Assembly: GCA_018400515.1 (NCBI GenBank)
Contig: JAGYMR010000168.1
Span: forward strand, 1-6,210
Length of the DNA stretch: 6,210 nt
Direction: 5' to 3'
Source of the DNA: Tangfeifania sp.
GTDB taxonomy: Bacteria; Bacteroidota; Bacteroidia; Bacteroidales; Prolixibacteraceae
The notes below the pieces were generated by a model that saw only the letters and a program-made list of their open reading frames with translations, searched no databases and was not told the origin of the DNA. Each line of letters starts with the position of its first letter. Position 1 is the stretch's first letter. The translations under genes and the position numbers were made by a program. This document shows, one piece after another, positions 1 through 4,930 of this stretch.

Positions 1-3
1 GTA

Positions 4-18
4 AAAAACCGGGTTTTT
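4..18 (+). terminator. Weak A/T hairpin, possible end of an upstream transcript
   Basis: The sequence AAAAAC-CGG-GTTTTT can form a 6-bp hairpin whose 3' arm is itself a T-run. Small A-stem/T-stem hairpins of this form are common behind Bacteroidota genes. No gene end is visible to its left because the window starts here, so its role as a terminator is only inferred. Confidence 0.25.
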
Positions 19-20
19 AT

Positions 21-28
21 TAATTTTG
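21..28 (+). promoter_or_regulatory. Possible Bacteroidota -7 element (TAATTTTG)
   Basis: TAATTTTG fits the Bacteroidota sigma-ABfr -7 consensus TAnnTTTG at every fixed position. The matching -33 element would lie at or beyond the left edge of the window and cannot be checked. A chance match in A/T-rich DNA of this length is plausible. If real, it would read into the regulator remnant and possibly on to the gene at 432. Confidence 0.25.
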
Positions 29-85
29 CTTTCAGGTTTGTTTCAGAAGAGGTCTTAACCGAAAAAATTCAATTTTGAAGTTTAG

Positions 86-289
86 CACAAAAACAAGGTA
101 TGGGATCCGGGCTGTTTTGGAGATTGCCTGGCCCTCAATTTTTCATGCGACCGCGAGAAAAATTGTGCCCTGCGGGGATTCTGGAAAGACCTGAATGATC
201 AGATCACCGGTTATTTAAAGTCCACGACCGTAAAGGATTTAATGCTGAAACAGTTTCAGCTTGAAGGCAGCACTTTTCCTGAAAAATAA
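86..289 (+). pseudogene. C-terminal remnant of an Rrf2/IscR-like transcriptional regulator
   Basis: In the frame ending with TAA at 287-289, the translation contains DCLALNFSC followed by DREKNCALRGFWKDLND and then QITGYLKSTTVKDLM. The layout of three cysteines (6 and 5 residues between them), then a tryptophan helix ending in STTVKDL, matches the Fe-S cluster-ligand region and last helix of Rrf2-family regulators. E. coli IscR has [26 protein letters not shown] at the same place. The family's winged-helix DNA-binding half, roughly the first 80 residues, is absent. An in-frame TAG lies at 83-85, and no ATG, GTG or TTG occurs in frame before the ATG at 242, which is past the cysteines. I saw no missing half in any + strand frame to the left edge. 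I therefore call a truncated, decayed gene. A sequencing error or a frameshift reaching beyond the window is an alternative. The family assignment is from memory of the motif, not from a search. Confidence 0.5.
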
Positions 290-431
290 ATTATTATCAG
301 CCTCCCTGACGGCTGTGGTGCAAAAAATGGTCCGGCCTCCCGTTTTTTTTTACAAACAACCGAACATTTTCGGGAATGATATGTTTTACAGTTAGACAGA
401 GCAGCGTCCTGTCCAGACATAAAGAACCACA
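290..431. other. Spacer upstream of the HYC-type gene, no clear promoter
   Basis: This 142-bp stretch contains no supported gene. It holds a small inverted repeat CAGCC/GGCTG (298-302 and 311-315), a run of nine T at 343-351, and a second small inverted repeat CCGAA/TTCGG (360-364 and 369-373). TATGTTTT at 380-387 matches seven of eight positions of the Bacteroidota -7 consensus, but I see no TTG-type -33 element at the expected spacing. The promoter of the following gene probably lies here or further left, but the sequence does not single it out. Confidence 0.3.
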
Positions 432-806
432 ATGTTGAAGAAAATCGTACATATCACCCTTTCGGCTGTGTTGCTTGCGGCAACCATTGGAGTTGCCGTG
501 TCGAAACATTATTGCGGGGACGCGATGATATCGGTTTCCCTGAATGATGAGGCAACCGGTTGCTGCGAAGGAGGAGCCTGCTGCCACAACGAAAATCATT
601 TTTTTCAGCTTGATGTGGATCTCTCTGTTCCCCCGGCCGTTAAAATTCCTGTTTACTCCCAACTTTTTATTTGGGGGAAAACCCCGGATATCTTTCACCG
701 GACCTTTCCACAGGTGTATGAATTTCAACCACTGCCCTTTTATAACGGTCCGCCACCGTTAACACCGTTACAATCCCTTTCCCTGATACAGGTTTTTCGT
801 TTATGA
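432..806 (+). CDS. HYC_CC_PP-type small cysteine-rich exported protein
   Basis: This 124-aa protein starts with a short positive N-terminus (MLKK) and a hydrophobic segment at about residues 5-23, so it is probably exported or anchored in the inner membrane. The three signatures of the Bacteroidota HYC_CC_PP family are all present: H26-Y27-C28 just after the hydrophobic segment, two cysteine pairs at C44-C45 and C50-C51 (followed by H52), and a proline cluster P107-P109 near the end, before a hydrophobic tail ending in QVFRL. Members are small proteins often found next to copper/silver RND efflux genes, and that is the case here. The five cysteines and nearby histidines suggest binding of a soft metal in the periplasm, but no function is demonstrated as far as I know. 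The ATG at 432 is chosen because it places the hydrophobic segment correctly; there is no Shine-Dalgarno sequence, which is normal for this phylum. The overlapping frame at 544-762 and the antisense frame at 297-728 are not credible genes. Confidence 0.88.
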   Translation: MLKKIVHITLSAVLLAATIGVAVSKHYCGDAMISVSLNDEATGCCEGGACCHNENHFFQLDVDLSVPPAVKIPVYSQLFIWGKTPDIFHRTFPQVYEFQPLPFYNGPPPLTPLQSLSLIQVFRL

Positions 807-812
807 TTTTTC

Positions 813-826
813 CCCGGCAAGCCGGG
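813..826 (+). repeat. Hairpin CCCGGC-AA-GCCGGG just after the HYC gene stop
   Basis: A perfect 6-bp G/C inverted repeat with a 2-nt spacer (or 5 bp with a 4-nt loop) begins 7 bases after the stop codon. It is preceded, not followed, by a T-run, so it is not a classical intrinsic terminator on the + strand. It could stabilise the 3' end of the upstream message or mark an intercistronic processing site. Confidence 0.5.
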
Positions 827-838
827 ATGCGTATTATC

Positions 839-912
839 CCTGTTTAATATGCCTGTTGGCCTTTTTTCCTGTTCCGGAAAAAGGGGGTTTCATACGATTA
901 AAATTGCCTGTT
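839..912 (+). repeat. Four copies of CCTGTT
   Basis: CCTGTT occurs at 839-844, 852-857, 868-873 and 907-912, with start-to-start spacings of 13, 16 and 39 bases. The copies lie before, inside the loop of, and between the hairpins of the leader. They could be iterated regulator half-sites or an RNA-binding motif. No match to a known operator is recognised, and the even spacing expected of an operator array is absent. Confidence 0.35.
860..884 (+). ncRNA. Leader hairpin 1 (9 bp with one bulge)
   Basis: CCTTTTTTCC (860-869) pairs with GGAAAAAGG (876-884) around the loop TGTTCC, with one T bulged because six T face five A. It ends exactly where the next stem begins, so the two could stack coaxially. 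The bases after it (GGGTTTCAT) do not form a terminator U-run. Confidence 0.45.
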
Positions 913-935
913 TTCAAAGGGATCGTATGGAACTC
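885..935 (+). ncRNA. Leader hairpin 2, 14-bp stem with 23-nt loop
   Basis: GGGTTTCATACGAT (885-898) pairs with ATCGTATGGAACTC (922-935): twelve Watson-Crick pairs and two wobbles (U890-G930 and G886-U934). The inner eight pairs, CATACGAT/ATCGTATG, are a perfect inverted repeat. The wobbles hold only in a + strand RNA, since the opposite strand would have A-C mismatches. That favours an RNA structure in the transcript leading to the permease over a protein-binding DNA palindrome. No known riboswitch family is recognised. Confidence 0.5.
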
Positions 936-942
936 GCCAAGC

Positions 943-965
943 AAATATTCCCCTGCGAAATATTT
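943..965 (+). repeat. Inverted repeat AAATATT / AATATTT
   Basis: AAATATT (943-949) and AATATTT (959-965) form a perfect 7-bp inverted repeat around a 9-nt spacer. The arms are pure A/T and therefore weak as RNA, but the form would suit a dimeric regulator's operator. Confidence 0.3.
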
Positions 966-1035
966 TCTCATGGCTCGTTTCACTATTTGAAGCAAACCTT
1001 CCGGGACAAAAGCAAAGGCCGTGCTTGCAAGTCAG

Positions 1036-1073
1036 GAAGACCGGCATTCTTCAGGAATGGTCCTTCGGTCTTC
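1036..1073 (+). repeat. Inverted repeat GAAGACCG / CGGTCTTC with inner hairpin
   Basis: GAAGACCG (1036-1043) and CGGTCTTC (1066-1073) are a perfect 8-bp inverted repeat. Between them CATTC (1045-1049) and GAATG (1055-1059) form a smaller nested stem. An alternative pairing, GACC (1039-1042) with GGTC (1059-1062), competes with the outer stem. The element ends 37 bases before the permease start codon, so it could affect translation initiation. The bases after it are A-rich, not T-rich, so it is not a terminator. Confidence 0.4.
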
Positions 1074-1110
1074 GAAAAATAATTATAAGAATAATCATAA
1101 ACCGTTATCC

Positions 1111-4100
1111 ATGTTTCAAAAAATCATAAAAGTATTTCTTGAGAATAAACTGGTCACTTTTTTGGTGCTCATCCTCTTTTTGGCCTGGGGAATTGCCACA
1201 TCCCCATTTAATTGGCAAACGGGGATTCTGCCCAACGATCCGGTTCCTGTGGATGCCATACCAGATATAGGTGAAAATCAACAGATTGTGTACACCGAAT
1301 GGCCCGGCCGGTCGCCACAGGATATTGAAGATCAGGTTTCTTATCCGCTTACAACGGCCCTTTTAGGGATTCCGGGGGTAAAAACCATCCGGAGCAATTC
1401 CATTTTTGGTTTATCCAGCATTTATATCATTTTTGAAGAAGATATAGATTTTTACTGGAGCCGGACACGCATACTGGAGAAGCTGAATTCGCTGCCTCCG
1501 GGCACGCTTCCGGATGAGGTCTCTCCTGCCCTGGGGCCGGATGCCACTGCCCTTGGTCAAATCTATTGGTATACCCTTGAGGGCAGGGATAAGGCCGGGG
1601 AACCTGCCGGGGGGTGGGATCCTCATGAACTGCGGACCATTCAGGACTTTCATGTTCGTTATTCCCTGATGTCGGCCAAAGGGGTGGCGGAAGTTGCTTC
1701 CATCGGGGGATTTGTAAAAGAGTACCAGGTGGATGTTGACCCCCATGCGATGAAGGCGCACGGGGTGAATGTGGCGCAGGTAATGAATGCCGTGAAAAAC
1801 AGCAACCTTGATATTGGAGCCCGCACCCTGGAGTTCAACCGGGCGGAATACCTTGTCAGGGCCCTGGGCTATATTCAAGATCTCGAAGATCTTGAAAAGA
1901 GCGTTGTTGCCGTGCGGAACAATGTTCCCATCCGGCTGGGGGATGTTGCCAAAATAAATTATGGTCCCGGAACCCGCCGGGGCGGGCTCGATAAAGGAGG
2001 TGCAGAGGCCGTCGGCGGGGTTGTTGTTGCCCGTCACGGGGCCAATCCGATGGCCACCATCGGCCATGTGAAAAAGAAAATAGCTGAAATAGCCCCCGGC
2101 CTGCCGTCAAAGACCCTTGAGGATGGCACGGTTTCAAAAGTGACCATCGTTCCTTTTTACGACCGTACCGGCCTGATCAGGGAAACCCTGGGAACGCTGG
2201 AAGAAGCCATCTCCCTTCAGTTGCTTATCAGCATTCTGGTGATCATTGTTCTGGTCCTCAACCTGCGGGCATCGTTCCTCATTTCCAGTTTGCTGCCGGT
2301 GGGAGTGCTCATTACATTCATTACCATGAAGCAGTTCGGGGTGGATGCCAATATTGTGGCGCTCTCCGGGATTGCCATCTCCATTGGAGTGATGATCGAT
2401 GTGGGGGTGGTTTTTACGGAAAACATCATCCGGCATATTGGAATGGGAAAAAACAGAGGGGCATCCGGAAAGCGATTGCGCCGTGTCATTTTTGAGGGAA
2501 CCACAGAAGTGGCCGGGGCTGTGGTAACCGCCATTGCCACCACCATTGTAAGTTTTCTTCCGGTTTTTTCCATGGAAGCCGCCGAAGGCAAACTTTTCAG
2601 GCCTCTGGCTTTCACCAAGACCTTCACCATGGTTTCGGCCCTGCTGATTGGATTGATCATTATTCCTACACTGGCCCACCTTGTTTTTTCGATCCGTTTT
2701 GACAAAAAAAGGTATAAAAAAGTTTTGAATCTTATTGCCTTTTTTGCAGGGATCACCATTGCCATTAGTACCGGTTATACCCTTGCTCTTGCCATTGCAG
2801 CCTTCGGGGCCAATAACTTTTTTGCCGACCGGTGGCCGGATAAACGGAAAGCCTGGGTAAATTATATCAATATTGCCATTACGGCGGCTGTGGTGATCTT
2901 CTTTTTATCCAGGGTCTGGATGCCTCTGGGTGCCCAGAATACCCTTTTGGCGAATTTTCTTTTCGTGTTGCTCATTGTCGGGCTGATTTTGGGAGTCCTC
3001 TCCATGGTGGTGCTGTTTTATTCGCGTATTTTAAAATGGATTCTCCACCATAAAGGGGCATTTTTCCCGCTGCCGGTTTTGATCATTCTTTTTGGCCTCT
3101 CTGTATGGCAGGGGTTTGACCGAATTTTCGGATTTTTCCCCGGTTTTGTTAAGAACACCCCGGCCTATCAGGCATTGGATGAATCGCTTCCCGGGCTGGG
3201 GAAAGAGTTTATGCCTGCACTGGATGAAGGATCCTTTCTTCTGATGCCCACCACCATGCCTCATTCCGGCATACAGGAAAACCTGGAAGTCATCCGTTTG
3301 CTGGATAAACGGGTCAATGCCATTCCTGAGGTGGAACTGGTCGTTGGAAAGTGGGGGCGTGTAAATTCAGCCCTTGATCCGGCGCCGATATCCATGTTTG
3401 AAAATGTGATCAATTACAAGCCCGAATACATTCTGGATGAAGACGGCCGCCGGAAGCGGTTTAAAACCAACGGGGACGGGGCCTTTGTCCTGAAAGACGG
3501 CAGCATTTATGACCCGGAGGAGGAGGAGTTCCGGCTGATTCCGGAAGAGCAGTTGATCAGGGATAAGAACGGGGATTATTTCCGTCAGTGGCGCGATCAG
3601 ATCCAGTCGGCCGATGATATCTGGGATGAGATTGTAAAGCAGGCAAAAATTCCCGGCCTCACATCGGCACCGAAGCTCCAGCCCATCTCCACGCGGCTGG
3701 TGATGTTGCAGACAGGAATGCGGGCACCCATGGGGATTAAAGTATTCGGGCCCGACCTGGAGACCATCGAACAAACCGGACTGGAGCTGGAGGAACACCT
3801 GAAACAGGTGGAAGGGGTTGCCCCGGCTTCGGTTTTTGCCGACCGCGTCGTTGGGAAACCTTACCTTGAGATTGCCATTGACCGCGATGCTGCAGCCCGT
3901 TATGGGCTGACTGTAAATGATATACAGACAGTGCTTTCCGGTGCCATCGGAGGCCGGGAGCTCACCACCACGGTGGAGGGCAGGGAGCGGTTTCCGGTAC
4001 GCATGCGTTATGCGCGGGAATTCCGGGATAATCCCGAAGCCATGAAGAAAATACTGATCCCCGCTGCCGGCGGGGCACAGGTACCTCTGGAAGCGGTGGC

Positions 4101-4899
4101 AGCCATAACCTATAAACGGGGACCCCAAATGATAAAAAGTGAGAATACCTTTTTGGTATCTTATGTCATTTTTGATAAAAAAGCCGGTTATGCCGAGGTC
4201 GATGTGGTGGAAAATGCCCGGGAATACCTGAACGGGTTGAGGGAATCCGGTGAATTCGAATTGTCCGGCGGGGTCAGCTATGTATTCACCGGCAACTATG
4301 AAAACCAGATCAGGGCGTCCAGACGGTTGATCCTGGTAATTCCGGTCTCCCTGATCATCATTTTTCTGATTCTCTATTTCCAGTTTCGGTCGGTTACATC
4401 CACCTCGCTGATCTTTTCGGGGATCCTGGTCGCCTTTTCCGGCGGATTTATTCTGCTATGGCTTTACGGACAACCCTGGTTTATGGAGGGGTCCCTTGCA
4501 GGCATTCACCTGCGCGATCTTTTCCAGATCCAAACCATCAATCTGAGTGTGGCGGTCTGGGTCGGTTTTATCGCCCTCTTCGGCATTGCCACCGACGACG
4601 GTGTTCTGATCAGCACCTATATCCGGCAATCGTTGAAAAGGCACCAGCCGGCAAACGTGAAAGAGGTACGGGCCGTAATCCTCGAAGCAGGATCTAAACG
4701 GGTGCGCCCCGCCATGATGACTACGGCAACCACATTGATCGCTTTACTGCCGGTTCTGACCTCCACAGGAAAAGGTTCCGATATCATGGTCCCCATGTCC
4801 ATTCCGCTTTTTGGAGGAATGCTGATTGAGGTTCTCACCATGTTCGTGGTTCCGGTGCTTTATAGTGTATGGCAGGAGCGGAAAGTGAAGAAAAGATGA
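1111..4899 (+). CDS. cusA: CusA-like heavy-metal RND efflux permease (Cu(I)/Ag(I))
   Basis: This 1262-aa inner-membrane protein is a proton-driven RND pump that exports metal through a tripartite channel. TM1 lies at about 13-30, followed by the first periplasmic loop with the HME-type stretches VDAIPDIGENQQIVYTEWPG (47-66) and LGPDATALGQIYWY (141-154). TM2-TM6 occupy about 366-528, with D430 and E437 in TM4 (GVMIDVGVVFTEN). The second loop starts near 690, and TM8-TM12 span about 1073-1254. The three methionines that bind Cu(I)/Ag(I) in E. coli CusA (M573, M623, M672) align with M712, M762 and M865, which argues for a monovalent-metal substrate. The protein is about 215 residues longer than CusA. 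It has extra hydrophobic segments at about 530-647, a charged loop at about 773-833, and about 23 added residues at 1121-1143. The ATG at 1111 is preferred because it gives the normal short N-terminus (MFQKIIKVFLENK); the same frame is open back to 1021, but that extension is hydrophilic and falls in the leader. The gene overlaps the next one by 4 bp. Confidence 0.93.
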   Translation: MFQKIIKVFLENKLVTFLVLILFLAWGIATSPFNWQTGILPNDPVPVDAIPDIGENQQIVYTEWPGRSPQDIEDQVSYPLTTALLGIPGVKTIRSNSIFGLSSIYIIFEEDIDFYWSRTRILEKLNSLPPGTLPDEVSPALGPDATALGQIYWYTLEGRDKAGEPAGGWDPHELRTIQDFHVRYSLMSAKGVAEVASIGGFVKEYQVDVDPHAMKAHGVNVAQVMNAVKNSNLDIGARTLEFNRAEYLVRALGYIQDLEDLEKSVVAVRNNVPIRLGDVAKINYGPGTRRGGLDKGGAEAVGGVVVARHGANPMATIGHVKKKIAEIAPGLPSKTLEDGTVSKVTIVPFYDRTGLIRETLGTLEEAISLQLLISILVIIVLVLNLRASFLISSLLPVGVLITFITMKQFGVDANIVALSGIAISIGVMIDVGVVFTENIIRHIGMGKNRGASGKRLRRVIFEGTTEVAGAVVTAIATTIVSFLPVFSMEAAEGKLFRPLAFTKTFTMVSALLIGLIIIPTLAHLVFSIRFDKKRYKKVLNLIAFFAGITIAISTGYTLALAIAAFGANNFFADRWPDKRKAWVNYINIAITAAVVIFFLSRVWMPLGAQNTLLANFLFVLLIVGLILGVLSMVVLFYSRILKWILHHKGAFFPLPVLIILFGLSVWQGFDRIFGFFPGFVKNTPAYQALDESLPGLGKEFMPALDEGSFLLMPTTMPHSGIQENLEVIRLLDKRVNAIPEVELVVGKWGRVNSALDPAPISMFENVINYKPEYILDEDGRRKRFKTNGDGAFVLKDGSIYDPEEEEFRLIPEEQLIRDKNGDYFRQWRDQIQSADDIWDEIVKQAKIPGLTSAPKLQPISTRLVMLQTGMRAPMGIKVFGPDLETIEQTGLELEEHLKQVEGVAPASVFADRVVGKPYLEIAIDRDAAARYGLTVNDIQTVLSGAIGGRELTTTVEGRERFPVRMRYAREFRDNPEAMKKILIPAAGGAQVPLEAVAAITYKRGPQMIKSENTFLVSYVIFDKKAGYAEVDVVENAREYLNGLRESGEFELSGGVSYVFTGNYENQIRASRRLILVIPVSLIIIFLILYFQFRSVTSTSLIFSGILVAFSGGFILLWLYGQPWFMEGSLAGIHLRDLFQIQTINLSVAVWVGFIALFGIATDDGVLISTYIRQSLKRHQPANVKEVRAVILEAGSKRVRPAMMTTATTLIALLPVLTSTGKGSDIMVPMSIPLFGGMLIEVLTMFVVPVLYSVWQERKVKKR
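1874..1896 (+). repeat. Intragenic 9-bp inverted repeat in the permease gene
   Basis: TTCAAGATC (1874-1882) and GATCTTGAA (1888-1896) form a perfect stem with the loop TCGAA. The DNA encodes IQDLEDLE, so the repeat arises partly from the repeated DLE codons. A role is not evident. Confidence 0.5.
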
Positions 4900-4930
4900 A
4901 TGGTACAGACAAAAATTTAAAAAAGATGAA
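4891..4930 (+). repeat. Direct repeat AAAAGATGAA marking two possible starts of the TolC-like gene
   Basis: AAAAGATGAA occurs at 4891-4900 and again at 4921-4930, exactly 30 bases apart and in the same frame. Each copy contains an ATG of the outer-membrane factor (4896 and 4926). The first ATG overlaps the permease stop as ATGA, which suits translational coupling. The second gives a 10-residue shorter N-terminus ahead of the signal peptide. Confidence 0.6.

Larger units (their letters stand above)
807..1110 (+). other. Structured 304-bp leader ahead of the RND permease gene
   Basis: No convincing gene or known riboswitch is recognised here. The stretch is dense in inverted repeats that would fold in a + strand transcript, at 813-826, 860-884, 885-935, 943-965 and 1036-1073. 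It also has four copies of the hexamer CCTGTT between 839 and 912. Its last 35 bases are A/T-rich, as expected ahead of a Bacteroidota start codon. I found no full match to the TTTG / TAnnTTTG promoter consensus. A 77-codon frame at 849-1082 exists but resembles no protein I know. The likeliest reading is a 5' leader or long intercistronic region that controls the permease gene. Confidence 0.45.

Noticed and set aside
100..198. Short 32-codon frame starting ATGGGATCC, overlapping the regulator remnant
   Set aside because: The recognisable Rrf2-like residues are in another frame, and this frame ends before the conserved helix.
298..315. CAGCC/GGCTG hairpin as terminator of the regulator remnant
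   Set aside because: Only 5 bp, with no T-run directly after it on the + strand, and no minus-strand gene that would need a terminator here.
343..351. Run of nine T as an intrinsic terminator
   Set aside because: No stable hairpin directly precedes it; only 4-bp pairings can be drawn.
998..1039. CTTCC...GGAAG pair as a CueR-type copper operator
   Set aside because: The arms are 5 bp and separated by 32 bases, far more than MerR-family operators allow, and no suitably spaced promoter surrounds them.
849..1082. A 77-codon frame in the gap before the permease
   Set aside because: It resembles no protein I know, spans the palindromic stems, and a neighbouring frame (open from the end of the HYC gene to about 994) looks equally plausible by eye. 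Conservation data would be needed to call either one.
1021..1110. N-terminal extension of the permease by 30 residues
   Set aside because: The extension is hydrophilic, overlaps the 1036-1073 inverted repeat, and would put an atypical tail ahead of MFQKIIKVFLENK, which is a normal RND N-terminus.
1411..2067. Antisense frame of 218 codons within the permease gene, and others like it at 2134-2765 and 3367-4128
   Set aside because: They lie opposite a clearly conserved coding sequence and have the Gly/His/Arg/Pro-rich or otherwise unstructured composition of reverse-strand shadows.
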